From positions 18,635-82,634 of the forward strand of contig JAPPIG010000068.1 in assembly GCA_028820635.1 (NCBI GenBank): a DNA stretch of 64,000 nt. The letters are read 5' to 3'. Made by a program: the position numbers and the translations under genes. Source of the stretch: Candidatus Poribacteria bacterium (GTDB lineage: Bacteria > Poribacteria > WGA-4E > WGA-3G). A model generated the notes under the pieces. It was not told where the DNA came from. It ran no database searches and saw only the letters and a list, made by a program, of their open reading frames with translations. Position 1 is the first letter of the stretch; each line of letters begins with the position of its first letter. Positions 53,438 to 62,373 of the stretch are shown here, one piece after another.

Positions 53438-53784
53438 GAGGTGGGCGCGATTTCTAAATTTCGACCCGTAGCGCGATCTCCTGGGCAACACTTTTTCGAT
53501 AAAACGAGTCAAATCCCTAAACTATGGTGAATTATTGAAATCGGGATTTCAAGGTTTCCCTTCAACTATTTATGAGATAGGTTGTAAAAATCGCGTCACA
53601 ATCCTTGTCCTGACAGACTCCTGCCCGTCCCAAGGACGTGCAAAACGTCCTAAATATGGGGTGCAACGTCCCAAGTGAATGTCTAAATCGGGGAGGGCGA
53701 AGTGAAACTCAGCCGACAATAGGTTTTGTACGAAAACTTTACACACCCCTCAACTAATTCAATTACTTGCTTAAATATTTAAAC

Positions 53785-53813
53785 TTGATTTTAATATCCA
53801 TATCAAATAAAAT
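53785..53813 (+). promoter_or_regulatory. Predicted sigma-70 promoter
   Basis: TTGATT (53785-53790), 17-bp spacer, TAAAAT (53808-53813), upstream of the lipoprotein gene at 53895. Confidence 0.5.
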
Positions 53814-53894
53814 AGTTATCAGTTTCCTTTTGCACTCGAAAAGAAAACAGTTTAGATAGATTTGTAAATCTTACTATATAAAAGAGGAAAAATA

Positions 53895-54662
53895 ATGACA
53901 TCAAAATTAGGTAGTTTATTCTTTATTCTTACTGTTGCTCTAATTGCGCTTACAGGTTGTGAAAGAGCACAAAAAGTGGTAATGGATACCATGCCGCCTG
54001 AAGATGACACAACCATGGAAGATAGCATGGTAGAAGCGATTCCTATGAAGATTGTTTTGCTAATTGACTACCCAGAAAATGGAAAAGATGCCTACGTTGA
54101 ATGGGTTAGATCCGTTGCTCCAACGCTGCAAGCCTTTGAAGAGGTCCGTCGGATACGTTCTTACGACAATCAAGACCCAACTATGAGTCCGAATCGACTT
54201 GTGGAGTATGAATTCGATAGTTTTCTTGATATGGCAGCATACCTGAATCGTCCTGAGATAGCAGCAATTATGAGCGACCTTCCAAACCATGCAAGCGATG
54301 TGAGTTTGTACACATTTATCCAGCGTTCTGACTATGCGAAAACGGAAGAAGGAAATTATCCGATAAAAGGCGTTTTGTTGATTGATTATCCGCTTGGTGG
54401 AAAACAAGCATATCTGGATTGGGTTGATTCCGTTTCTTCTATAACAGTCGGACCGCCACAGTTGAAAACAATAGCCTCTTACGACAACTATTATGGCGAA
54501 TCACCTCACCGATTGGTTGAGTTTGAGTTTGCTAATTCCGAAGATTCCACTGCTTATGGAGAATTGGAAGATATTAAGGCAATTGAAGCTGAGCTTGATG
54601 TGCGCACAGGCAGCTGGACACAACATACGTTTGAGTTACGTTCAGATTATATTAATGAATAA
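53895..54662 (+). CDS. Lipoprotein with two tandem ferredoxin-like (dimeric alpha-beta barrel) repeats
   Basis: A 255-aa predicted lipoprotein; the lipobox is LTGC (Cys ~22), with GAGGAAA before the ATG. The mature part contains two ~95-residue repeats aligned as KIVLLIDYPENGKDAYVEWV/KGVLLIDYPLGGKQAYLDWV, SYDNQD/SYDNYY, NRLVEYEF/HRLVEFEF and YTFIQRSDY/HTFELRSDY. The pattern resembles EthD/ABM-like dimeric alpha-beta barrel domains fused in one chain. No catalytic residues can be named. Confidence 0.72.
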   Translation: MTSKLGSLFFILTVALIALTGCERAQKVVMDTMPPEDDTTMEDSMVEAIPMKIVLLIDYPENGKDAYVEWVRSVAPTLQAFEEVRRIRSYDNQDPTMSPNRLVEYEFDSFLDMAAYLNRPEIAAIMSDLPNHASDVSLYTFIQRSDYAKTEEGNYPIKGVLLIDYPLGGKQAYLDWVDSVSSITVGPPQLKTIASYDNYYGESPHRLVEFEFANSEDSTAYGELEDIKAIEAELDVRTGSWTQHTFELRSDYINE

Positions 54663-54689
54663 CAGCTTAAATTTATAGGGAGATATTGC

Positions 54690-54729
54690 TTGCCTAACAA
54701 ATGAACTGACTCTATCATTCGTTAGGCAA
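54690..54729 (+). terminator. Hairpin terminator
   Basis: 15-bp stem with one mismatch (54690-54704 with 54715-54729) followed by CTCTTTCTTTG. It lies 28 nt after the lipoprotein gene. Confidence 0.7.
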
Positions 54730-54835
54730 CTCTTTCTTTGAGAATTTATAAGTTCCGACGGTAAGCGGTATTTGCGGTCCCTACATAGCACTAAAAAAAG
54801 ATTTTAGGTATTGAAATTATAATAGGGAATTTTGC

Positions 54836-56476
54836 ATGCAAAATAAACACCCAACAATCGGTAACTACCTTCTGAGAAAATTAAAGAGTTACGGAATAGA
54901 TCACATTTTCGGTATACCTGGTGATTATGTCGTACAGTTCTTTGATATGATTGAGCGGAGTCCTATTCAACACATCGGCACAACGCGAGAAGAAACAGCA
55001 GGATTTGCTGCCGATGCTTATGCCCGAGCAAACGGCATGGGGGCTGCATGTGTGACGTACGGTGTCGGTGGTTTATCTATGATTAACGCTGTCACTGCTG
55101 CCTACGCTGAAAAATCACCGCTTGTTGTCATTAGCGGTGCCCCAGGAATAAGAGAGCGCACGGAGGGCGCCCTCTTGCACCATACAGGCAAAAATTTTTA
55201 TACACAACAACGTATCTATGAAGAGATTACCGTTGCATCCGCCCTACTTGACGAACCTTTTACCGCCTTCAACGAGATAGATAGAGTGTTGGATGCAGTC
55301 TATTGGCATAAGCGTCCGGGCTACATTGAACTGCCACGTGATATGGTAAGTATACATGGGGCAGTCCACCAACGTCCTTCAACAGGTGAACACTACAGTG
55401 ACCCAGAAATACTTGATGCCGCGTTAGTTAATGCCATTGCGTTTATAAATCAATCCGAAAATCCAGTCATTTTAGCGGGTGTTGAACTGCATAGATTCAG
55501 ATTTAGGGACAAATTACTTCGGCTTGCAGAAGAAAAGCAGATTCCAGTGGTAACAACGTTGCTGGGAAAATCGGTTATGCCAGAGGCACATCCACTCTAC
55601 TTGGGTATTTATGGTGGTGCAATGGGCAGAACAGAGATCACAACGCTTGTTGAAACTTCTGATTGTCTGATTATTCTCGGTGCTTTCATGACCGATGTCA
55701 ACCTTGGAATTTACACGGCAAATCTTGCGCGAAATCGTAGTGTCTATGCTACCTCAGATAAAATCACTGTCTGTTACTCCACGTATGAAGATGTTACGTT
55801 TGAGGATTTTCTGGATGGTTTGTGTGTTCCACAACTCGCCAAACGTCCCGAAGCGAACTTGGAATGGGTATTGGAAGTGTCAGAACCCTTTGTTATGGTC
55901 CCCGACCAAACTCTAACAGTAAAACGCCTATTTCAACATCTCAATCAATTTCTGAATGATGAACTGACGGTTATTCCTGATGTGGGTGACAGCCTTTGGG
56001 GTGCTGCGGATTTACGGCTCCCAGAGCAGACAGATTTTATTTCTCTTGCATATTATACCTCAATGGGGTTTGCAATCCCCGCTGCTATTGGTGCCCAACT
56101 GGGCAAACCCGATTCCAGACCACTTGTAATTGTCGGAGATGGTGCCTTCCAAATGACAGGTACTGAACTTTCAACGACTATCCGCTACGGACTTAACCCG
56201 ATTATCCTTGTTCTCAACAATCAAGGTTACGGTACCATGCGTCCTCTCGTTGAAGGACCTTTTAACGAGATAGAAAATTGGGACTATACCTGTGTCCCAG
56301 AACTCTTGGGCGCAGGACGCGCGTTTGCTGTCCGTACCGAGGGCGAATTTGACACCGCTATGAAAGCTGCGCTTTCGGAAACGCAACATTTTGTCATGAT
56401 TGAAGCAGAACTTGACAAATTAGACACATCGCCAGCACTTTCTCGGTTAGCAGAACAGGTGTCTAAGAAAGTTTGA
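54836..56476 (+). CDS. ThDP-dependent 2-oxoacid decarboxylase (pyruvate/indolepyruvate type)
   Basis: A 546-aa three-domain enzyme. The catalytic Glu is in GTTREETAGFAAD, the adjacent active-site His pair in LLHHTGK, and the ThDP/Mg motif in VGDGAFQMTGTELS ... LVLNNQGYGT. The double His is characteristic of PDC/IPDC/KdcA decarboxylases rather than of acetolactate synthase. It would convert a 2-keto acid to an aldehyde and CO2. AGGGA precedes ATG 54836. The gene is monocistronic, and the substrate (pyruvate, branched-chain or aromatic) is not decidable. Confidence 0.88.
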   Translation: MQNKHPTIGNYLLRKLKSYGIDHIFGIPGDYVVQFFDMIERSPIQHIGTTREETAGFAADAYARANGMGAACVTYGVGGLSMINAVTAAYAEKSPLVVISGAPGIRERTEGALLHHTGKNFYTQQRIYEEITVASALLDEPFTAFNEIDRVLDAVYWHKRPGYIELPRDMVSIHGAVHQRPSTGEHYSDPEILDAALVNAIAFINQSENPVILAGVELHRFRFRDKLLRLAEEKQIPVVTTLLGKSVMPEAHPLYLGIYGGAMGRTEITTLVETSDCLIILGAFMTDVNLGIYTANLARNRSVYATSDKITVCYSTYEDVTFEDFLDGLCVPQLAKRPEANLEWVLEVSEPFVMVPDQTLTVKRLFQHLNQFLNDELTVIPDVGDSLWGAADLRLPEQTDFISLAYYTSMGFAIPAAIGAQLGKPDSRPLVIVGDGAFQMTGTELSTTIRYGLNPIILVLNNQGYGTMRPLVEGPFNEIENWDYTCVPELLGAGRAFAVRTEGEFDTAMKAALSETQHFVMIEAELDKLDTSPALSRLAEQVSKKV

Positions 56477-56525
56477 GTCTAAAAATAATGTAAGAAGTAA
56501 CTTCTGTGCTTGTATTCCTTAACCG

Positions 56526-56554
56526 TTGACAAAAAAGACGAATCTCGTTAAAAT
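56526..56554 (+). promoter_or_regulatory. Predicted sigma-70 promoter for the DUF1080 gene
   Basis: TTGACA (56526-56531), 17-bp spacer, TAAAAT (56549-56554). The leader is ~60 nt. Confidence 0.65.
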
Positions 56555-56622
56555 TGCGGGAAATCCTCAAACCCTAATACAGAGGGTAAATTATAAATGT
56601 ATAGCATTAGAAAGGAAATATT

Positions 56623-57243
56623 ATGTTACAAACACCTCCAGAATCTGCTGTGATTCTCTTTGATGGAAAAGACCTTAGCAATTGGACAGGCAGAGACGGC
56701 GAACCGAAATGGAAAGTTGAAGATGGCGCTATGATTGTTGAGCCACGCACGGGTGACATATCAAGCAAGGAAACCTTCACAGACCATTTCCTACACCTCG
56801 AATTTATGTGCCCTGATATGCCTGAAGCAAGTGGACAAGCAAAAGGTAATAGTGGCGTTTTTTTTCAAGGCAGATATGAAATTCAGGTCTTGGATTCTTA
56901 CGGTATTGATGTACTCGGGAAAGGCGATTGCGGTGCAATTTACAATCAATTCGCACCACTTGTTAACGCCTGTAAACCGCCACTCCATTGGCAAACGTAT
57001 GATGTTATCTTTCGTGCCCCTCGGTTCAACGATGCAGGTGAAATGACTGAAAACGTCAGAGTGACAGCACTACAAAATGGATTGGTAATCCTTAATAACG
57101 TTCAGCTTCCAGGAACTACTGCTGGTGCCGATTCAGATGTGGCTAAACCGGGTCCTCTACGTTTACAAGACCACGGCAATTTAGTTCAGTATCGAAACAT
57201 CTGGGCAGTTCCGTTGCCGCTTGAAGGATCGGATCAATATTAG
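56623..57243 (+). CDS. DUF1080 (3-keto-disaccharide hydrolase-like) domain protein
   Basis: A 206-aa single-domain protein of the DUF1080 concanavalin-like fold. ILFDGKDLSNWTGRDGEPKW is the family start, followed by FTDHFLHLEFMCPD, GNSGVFFQGRYEIQVLDSYG and GPLRLQDHGNLVQYRNIWAVPL. Members are common in planctomycete- and poribacteria-like genomes and have been linked to carbohydrate breakdown (3-keto-glucoside hydrolysis). No signal peptide is seen, so it is probably cytoplasmic. AAGGAAA lies upstream. Confidence 0.88.
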   Translation: MLQTPPESAVILFDGKDLSNWTGRDGEPKWKVEDGAMIVEPRTGDISSKETFTDHFLHLEFMCPDMPEASGQAKGNSGVFFQGRYEIQVLDSYGIDVLGKGDCGAIYNQFAPLVNACKPPLHWQTYDVIFRAPRFNDAGEMTENVRVTALQNGLVILNNVQLPGTTAGADSDVAKPGPLRLQDHGNLVQYRNIWAVPLPLEGSDQY

Positions 57244-57273
57244 CGTTTTGTCAACTTTGGATTTTAGCGTTTG

Positions 57274-57301
57274 TTATAGGGCGAGGTGTCTCGCCCTATA
57301 A
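57274..57301 (+). terminator. Perfect 12-bp hairpin after the DUF1080 gene
   Basis: The 12-bp stem 57274-57285/57290-57301 with a 4-nt loop has outer AACGTTA/TAGCGTTT extensions. No T-run follows, so it may be a bidirectional stabiliser or a small repeat. Confidence 0.5.
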
Positions 57302-57355
57302 ACGTTAATGTAAGAAAATAAATCTATTTTTCTAATGAACCTATTGTAGGCCGTC

Positions 57356-57384
57356 TTGACCTCAATACATTTCTGTTATATATT
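57356..57384 (+). promoter_or_regulatory. Predicted sigma-70 promoter
   Basis: TTGACC (57356-57361), 17-bp spacer, TATATT (57379-57384), 31 nt before ATG 57416. Confidence 0.55.
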
Positions 57385-57415
57385 CCGATGCAAGTATAAA
57401 ACAGTAGGTGATATT

Positions 57416-57946
57416 ATGAATATCCAACTGAAAATAGTCGCTTTTGTCCTACTCCTTACATTTAGTGTTATTGTTGGTTGTGCACAGAAACTTACCGAGG
57501 AACAGGCTTTAGCTGAATCACAGGCTATATCGGATTTCATTTACAACTATTCGGTTGCCAGGCAACAGACTTACCAAAAAATGATACAAGGTAAAAATCT
57601 ACCAGCCAACACAACGATAAACCCTATTTCTATGCCCCCTGTAAAAAAAGTCGGAAACCGAAACAAAAGGCTTGTCTTGCTAAGTCCCAGAGCATCTTTA
57701 AGATGGCTTCGTGCATACGGTTTCAAAGTTAATATTTCGAGTTTTGCACAAATGATTTCACTAAGAAAAGGCAATTCTCATACAAGATCTTACAGTTCAC
57801 GTCCAAGAAAATACTCAAAAGTTGATGACCCGCAATACTTACAGATAGGTAATTCTCGGGTAAGAATGACAGGATTTACACGTTGGGGTGATGTTATTTG
57901 GATAAATGATCAGTTTGGCAACATACGCGTTCTGACGTATGAATAG
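57416..57946 (+). CDS. Hypothetical lipoprotein
   Basis: A 176-aa product from ATG 57416 (AGGTG upstream). The extra 20 codons of the open frame coincide with the promoter and are excluded. The signal ends in a lipobox (IVGC, Cys ~22). The mature protein is basic (RNKRLVLLSPRASLRWLRAY, RKGNSHTRSYSSRPRKYSK) and ends with a beta-rich segment (VRMTGFTRWGDVIWINDQFG). No domain recognised. Gap 57947-58051 holds nothing notable. Confidence 0.7.
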   Translation: MNIQLKIVAFVLLLTFSVIVGCAQKLTEEQALAESQAISDFIYNYSVARQQTYQKMIQGKNLPANTTINPISMPPVKKVGNRNKRLVLLSPRASLRWLRAYGFKVNISSFAQMISLRKGNSHTRSYSSRPRKYSKVDDPQYLQIGNSRVRMTGFTRWGDVIWINDQFGNIRVLTYE

Positions 57947-58051
57947 TGCCAAACTATCAGTTGGTCACTAATTCTGTAAACATTTTTAGCGTAAACTGTT
58001 AGTTTGTGCTGATTTGGCACAAACTACAGCGTATCTCATAAATACTTAATC

Positions 58052-58207
58052 AACGTGAGTTTGATAATTAACAGGACAGAGGCAAATTGAACAGAGAACG
58101 GGCAAATTTGCTTAAAAATCGTTATTTTAGTATTTTTAATCCTAAACCCCTTATCAGGGACTTTAAGAGGAAATGTGGAAGTCCTAACTATTTATCAAAC
58201 TCACGTT
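58052..58207. repeat. MITE-like element, family A, copy 3
   Basis: AACGTGAGTTTGATAA (58052-58067) and its exact complement TTATCAAACTCACGTT (58192-58207). The element ends ~28 nt before the Uma2 start codon and so forms its upstream region. Confidence 0.8.
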
Positions 58208-58235
58208 ATCGAATATCAAAAGAGGTATGGAAGCC

Positions 58236-58802
58236 ATGACACAAGAAGAACTTTACGAAGTCACGCAAGGGACTCTCACACCAGAAAAAGCCTCCATGAC
58301 ATTGGCAGAATTTCTTGAAAACGATATAGAGGGCTATGAATACGTTAAAGGAGAATTAGTGCCGATGTCACCAGCCACAAGAGCACATAGCAAGATTAGT
58401 GTTAAGGTTATCCGGTATTTAGACCAGCATGTGCGTGAGAATCAGTTAGGGGAGGTACACGTAGAGGTAACTTTTCGGGTCGGTGAACGTGGACTGAAGC
58501 CCGATGTGGCGTTTGTTTCAAGTACCCGATTGGATGGAGACGAAAACAAAGGTTTTCCGATCCCTCCCGACTTGGCGATTGAGGTTATTTCGCCGACAGA
58601 TGTTCAGTCCCGCGTTGTGGATAAAGCGTTCGCCTATCTGAATGCCGGCACACGTCTCGTCTGGATTCTCGATCCCCACTCCCAAACGGTGACAGTTTAT
58701 CGTTCTGAAAGAGTTATTGCACTGCTCACTTACGAAGACACACTCACGGGTGAAGATGTTGTGCCGGGATTTAGCTGTCCCGTCTCACAACTCTTTGAGT
58801 AG
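58236..58802 (+). CDS. Uma2 (DUF820) family putative restriction-like endonuclease
   Basis: A 188-aa protein of the PD-(D/E)XK superfamily. EYVKGELVPMSPATRAHSKI supplies the first acid region, LKPDVAFVS the catalytic Asp, and LAIEVISPTD the E-x-x motif, followed by KAFAYLNAGTRLVWILDPHS. These genes are abundant in cyanobacteria and poribacteria-like genomes and are thought to be domesticated or mobile nucleases. ATG 58236 is preferred because AAGAGG sits 10 nt upstream; ATG 58227 lies immediately after that sequence. Confidence 0.88.
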   Translation: MTQEELYEVTQGTLTPEKASMTLAEFLENDIEGYEYVKGELVPMSPATRAHSKISVKVIRYLDQHVRENQLGEVHVEVTFRVGERGLKPDVAFVSSTRLDGDENKGFPIPPDLAIEVISPTDVQSRVVDKAFAYLNAGTRLVWILDPHSQTVTVYRSERVIALLTYEDTLTGEDVVPGFSCPVSQLFE

Positions 58803-58954
58803 TTGTGTCTTTTATTAATCTTTTAGGTGTGAGAGGCACATAAAAAAGCGGAACAAGAAACATTTTGCAAGATAAAAACTGACATGACAACTATTGCGTA
58901 ATGTGTTGTAACTGGTTTTAACCCAATGCATCGCGCGCTTATCAGGAGAAATTT

Positions 58955-59905
58955 ATGGCAAATCAAACCTTACCAACTATTCCTCGCCGCCGTTTAGGTA
59001 GAACTGAATTAAGCATACCCGTCGTTCCGTTCGGCACACAAGGTTTCGGCAACAATTTCGGTTTTGTTTCAGATGAAGATGCTATTGCGCTGATTAAACA
59101 CGCAATTTCTATCGGTGTAAATCACTTTGATTGTGCCCGTTGTTATGGTGATTCTCTTCGCAAACTCGGTTTAGCAATGAAGGAGATTCCCCGTGAAGAT
59201 GTCATTATTACTGCTCGGCTCTGCTGCCATTCTGCAGCAGATTGGGGTGGATATGGACAGGGTAGACCTGACTATTCTGCTGATCGCGCTATCGCTGATC
59301 TTGAAGACCAACTCAAACTACTCAATGTTGACTATCTTGACGGAATGTTGATCCACGACCCGCATGAAATTGATCCTACCCTTGAAAAAGGTGGAACACT
59401 TGAAGGTGTGCTTAAATGTAAAGAACGTGGACTTGTTCGTTTTGTCGGTTACGGTATGCGACAACACGATTTTCATCTCAAAGCCATTGCGACAGGTGAT
59501 GTCGATCTTCTCTTGTGCTTCAACGATTACAATCTAATCCGGCAAACTGTTAAAGACACAATTCTCCCCGCCGCTGCTGAGGCAGACATCGGTGTGATGA
59601 ACGGGTGGTCTATTCTTCGTGGTATCCTCACAGGTGTTGATCTTGATGCTGAAATTGAACGGGGACGTTGGAAAAAGGAAGGTGATGTTGCCGCATCATA
59701 CCCAATTTGGGAATGGTGTGTTGAAGAAGGAATAAGTATACTTCAATTGGCGCTTCAGTTCTGTCTGAAAGAAGAGCGGATACAAGGCAATAACATCGGG
59801 AGCCTCAATGTTGAGCAGCTTGAGGCAAATGTTATCGCTGCCAGTACGCCGTTACCGGATGAAGTGTGGGAAAAATACGAAGAAAAGTTCGGTTCAAAGA
59901 ATTAA
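58955..59905 (+). CDS. Aldo/keto reductase family protein with altered tetrad
   Basis: A 316-aa TIM-barrel oxidoreductase. The start is supported by AGGAG before ATG 58955. The family pattern is clear (RRLGRTELSIPVVPFGTQGF, HFDCARCYGDS with Asp and Tyr, LLIHDP with His, GLVRFVGYGMRQHD). However, where the catalytic Lys of the D-Y-K-H tetrad is expected (usually T-K), the sequence reads VIITARLCC, so Lys appears replaced. It overlaps the convergent mutY by 12 nt. NADPH chemistry may be lost or altered. Confidence 0.85.
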   Translation: MANQTLPTIPRRRLGRTELSIPVVPFGTQGFGNNFGFVSDEDAIALIKHAISIGVNHFDCARCYGDSLRKLGLAMKEIPREDVIITARLCCHSAADWGGYGQGRPDYSADRAIADLEDQLKLLNVDYLDGMLIHDPHEIDPTLEKGGTLEGVLKCKERGLVRFVGYGMRQHDFHLKAIATGDVDLLLCFNDYNLIRQTVKDTILPAAAEADIGVMNGWSILRGILTGVDLDAEIERGRWKKEGDVAASYPIWEWCVEEGISILQLALQFCLKEERIQGNNIGSLNVEQLEANVIAASTPLPDEVWEKYEEKFGSKN

Positions 59906-60976
59906 TTTATCTAAAAATTTATGGGTTGCACGCGGAAGCGGGTAATCCTGCAGCGCAGTTAGTTTAACCCACTTTGAGTCTATGGACCCGTTCAAAACGA
60001 TCTCACCCGCCTTATATTCGCATTCAAAAACATCCACGACTATTTTGAAATGGGTGAACGCGTGTCTGACACGGGTGAGGTATTTGACATTGGTGACAGA
60101 AAGATTGACAATATCTGTAATATGACGGATACAGGCATCTTCTGCAGTTTCGTTTTCATCAATCTGTCCATTAGGAAATTCCCAGAGTCCACCAAGTAAA
60201 CCTTCAAGTGGTCGCTGGACGATTAAAACTTCTGATCCTTTGTAGATAACACCTGCAGCGATATGATGTTCTGGTGTCGGTTTCGTTTTACGTCTATGTG
60301 GAAATTCATCTTGGCGGGATGTGTGGAATGCGTCGCAAAATATATTTACAGGACAAATAAGACAAGTTGGAGATTGCGGGCGACAGACAGTTGCACCCAA
60401 TTCCATCATCGCTTGATTGAATAGACCGGGTTCATCCTGATCTAAAAGATCGTCTGCTTTTTGCTGAAAGTGTTTCGCTGACGAAGTCTCGTTAATAGGC
60501 GCATCTATCAGGTAAAGACGTGCTAACACACGTTTAATGTTACCGTCAACTGCGGCGTAAGGTTCATTAAAAGCAATGCTATGTACCGCTGCGGCACTGT
60601 AATCTCCTACCCCTGGCAATTTCCTAAAAGTAGCATAATCCTTTGGAATTTCCCCGTCTAACTCTTTTATAATAAACTGTGCCGCTTTATGTAAATTCCG
60701 TGCTCGTGCGTAGTAGCCTAATCCTTCCCAGACCTTTAGTACATTCTGTAGTGGTGCAGCAGCAAGTTGTTTAACATTTGGAAACTGTTCTATGAATCTT
60801 TCATAGTAGTCCACAACTTTTTTGACTTGTGTTTGCTGAAGCATCACTTCCGAAACCCAAATCCAATACGGGTCATTAATCCCTCGCCACGGCATTTTCC
60901 GATGATACCTTTTGAACCATGTCAGCAATGCATCACGGAATTCTTGTTGGGATTCATCTATCTGTTTTTTAATCAT
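59894..60976 (-). CDS. mutY: A/G-specific adenine glycosylase
   Basis: A 360-aa base-excision repair enzyme removing A opposite 8-oxoG. The HhH-GPD core has VMLQQTQVKKVVDYYERF (catalytic Glu), the HhH KLPGVGDYSAAAVHSI (catalytic Asp) and the iron-sulfur cluster Cys pattern C-x6-C-x2-C-x5-C in CRPQSPTCLICPVNIFCDAF. The C-terminal NUDIX-like 8-oxoG-recognition domain is present (GGLWEFPNGQIDENETAED). Length is normal. Confidence 0.94.
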   Translation of the reverse strand: MIKKQIDESQQEFRDALLTWFKRYHRKMPWRGINDPYWIWVSEVMLQQTQVKKVVDYYERFIEQFPNVKQLAAAPLQNVLKVWEGLGYYARARNLHKAAQFIIKELDGEIPKDYATFRKLPGVGDYSAAAVHSIAFNEPYAAVDGNIKRVLARLYLIDAPINETSSAKHFQQKADDLLDQDEPGLFNQAMMELGATVCRPQSPTCLICPVNIFCDAFHTSRQDEFPHRRKTKPTPEHHIAAGVIYKGSEVLIVQRPLEGLLGGLWEFPNGQIDENETAEDACIRHITDIVNLSVTNVKYLTRVRHAFTHFKIVVDVFECEYKAGEIVLNGSIDSKWVKLTALQDYPLPRATHKFLDKLIL

Positions 60977-61019
60977 AACAATGAAATATTTCGCGTGATG
61001 TTTTCAACATTCATTTCAA

Positions 61020-61739
61020 TTACATATCTATTGCAACCCGAAACCCAACATTATGAACTGCACGAATCGGTTCGTACGCAGCACGATTCGCACAACGCGC
61101 AGCAAACTCGCCGCGCGGTAACCACGAACCGCCGCGAATTACCTTCCGTCTACCTTCAACTGCACCCATCGGATTATCCGCAGGCGAGTATTTATATGTT
61201 TCGGCATGAAACCAATCGCTGCACCAATCGTAAGCATTCCCTGCCATATCGTAGCATCCAAAAGGACTGATACCCTCTGGATAACTACCAACTGGAGTCA
61301 ACTTTTTAAGTTGCGATTCCGATGTGTTTGCTCGACTTGCATCCCATACATTTCCCCACGGATATTCTCTGCCATCAGTGCCGCGCGCAGCTTTTTCCCA
61401 TTCAGCCTCTGTCGGCAGACGATATTCCTCTCCTATTTCCTTGCTTAGCCATTCTAAAAAAATGGTCGCATCATACCAGCTTACACCGACAACCGGATAA
61501 TCTTTCCCATTGAAACGTTCATCCCCCCAATACAGTGGTTGTCTATATCCTGTTGCCTTAACATATTGCGCGTACTGCACATTTGTAACGTGGTAGATTC
61601 CAATGGCATAAGCATCTAATGTAACGCTGCGTTGCGGTTCCTCGGGATCGGTTTTTCGCAATCCCGTTGGATAAGTTCCCATCGTAAATGGACCAGCAGA
61701 AATCTGGACTAAAGGGTAGTTGAGAAGTTCTATGTGCAT
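61020..61739 (-). CDS. SUMF1 (formylglycine-generating-like) domain protein, cytoplasmic
   Basis: A 239-aa compact SUMF1 domain without signal peptide: FTMGTYPTGLRKTDPEEPQR, YAIGIYHVTNVQYAQYVKAT, YPVVGVSWYDATIFLEWLSK, LPTEAEWEKAARG, GCYDMAGNAYDWCSDW, KVIRGGSWLPRG. As in the 13.5-kb homolog, the two catalytic Cys of true FGE are not in place (FAARCANRAAY). It is therefore not an obvious maturase for the sulfatase at 46 kb. Role unknown; the family also includes ergothioneine-type and glycan-binding relatives. Confidence 0.87.
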   Translation of the reverse strand: MHIELLNYPLVQISAGPFTMGTYPTGLRKTDPEEPQRSVTLDAYAIGIYHVTNVQYAQYVKATGYRQPLYWGDERFNGKDYPVVGVSWYDATIFLEWLSKEIGEEYRLPTEAEWEKAARGTDGREYPWGNVWDASRANTSESQLKKLTPVGSYPEGISPFGCYDMAGNAYDWCSDWFHAETYKYSPADNPMGAVEGRRKVIRGGSWLPRGEFAARCANRAAYEPIRAVHNVGFRVAIDM

Positions 61740-61780
61740 GTTGGCGCGTAAAGAATAAAAGTTGGTGAATTATTTGTCTT

Positions 61781-61809
61781 AGTATAACACATCTGGTGGC
61801 AATTTTCAA
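61781..61809 (-). promoter_or_regulatory. Predicted sigma-70 promoter for the SUMF1 gene
   Basis: Minus strand TTGAAA (61804-61809), 17-bp spacer, TATACT (61781-61786), ~42 nt upstream of the start at 61739. Confidence 0.55.
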
Positions 61810-61824
61810 TATCATAGGAGTTCA

Positions 61825-62055
61825 GGGTGTGTAAAGTTTTTGTCACAGGAAGATTATAAGTGGTGGGTTGTCCAAAGTATGTAAAAATGGTATCCCTTCC
61901 AAATAATTTATTTTTTCTCCAAAGGAGAGGATACCGATGTTTAATATATCATTAGATAGTTGTGAAGCCAAAAGAATAATGTTTGGGAAAGCCATTGGTA
62001 TCCAGACACAAAAGCCGCATAATGCTTTTCTTAGTGACAAAAACTTTACATACCC
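61825..62055. repeat. 231-bp element with 22-bp inverted ends
   Basis: The left end (61825-61846) and right end (62034-62055) match 21 of 22 as inverted repeats, GGGTGTGTAAAGTTTTTGTC type. The termini are the same as those of the 1.68-kb segment at 52071-53749. Inside is an inverted GGTATCC/GGATACC pair. The short frame 61937-62122 extends beyond the element and is not considered a gene. Confidence 0.75.
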
Positions 62056-62128
62056 GATTCACAGGGTTATTCAGTTTTCGGTTTTTCTGGTGTGTTCTAT
62101 CACAAACGTTAATTTCCTATAGGAGTAT

Positions 62129-62357
62129 TGTAGGTCGGGTAGAGTGAAGCGAAACCCATAAGTGTCAACTTAAGGAAATCACCTCTTGTTGGAGGGTTTC
62201 TAACCCCGATTTCAGAGGTTGTGGCTCATAAAATCGGGCTTGGAAAGCCCTCCAACAGGAAATCAGGCACTAAATTGACACTTATAGGTAGAGCGAAGCG
62301 AAACCCGACCCGTTTTGTTCATGTCGGGTTTCGCTGACGCTCTACTCAATCTACGAA
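62129..62357. repeat. Family B element inserted within GTAGGTCGGGTAGAG repeats
   Basis: A family B element (62155-62290: CCCATAAGTGTCAACTTA .. TAAATTGACACTTATAGG) is flanked on both sides by GGTAGAGxGAAGCGAAACCC units. The right unit is head-to-head with another copy ending near 62345. It fills the gap before the coiled-coil gene. Confidence 0.78.
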
Positions 62358-62373
62358 CTGCTACCGACACGAT

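Larger units (their letters stand above)
52071..53749. mobile_element. 1.68-kb non-coding segment bounded by 20-bp inverted repeats
   Basis: The left end GGGGTGTGTAAAGTTTTTGT (52071-52090) and the right end (53730-53749) are inverted with 19 of 20 matches. The same terminal sequence bounds a 231-bp element at 61825-62055. Inside are a family A MITE (52097-52245), a second inverted-repeat element (52901-53071), paired palindromes (53397-53437) and two CTCACAGAGTCG words (52590 and 52756). No open frame gives a recognisable protein; short minus-strand frames at 52239 and 52795 are unconvincing. Confidence 0.5.

Noticed and set aside
61937..62122. 61-aa frame inside the 231-bp element
   Set aside because: It runs through the terminal inverted repeat and beyond, so the protein would include repeat sequence; no domain recognised although GGAGAGG precedes the ATG.
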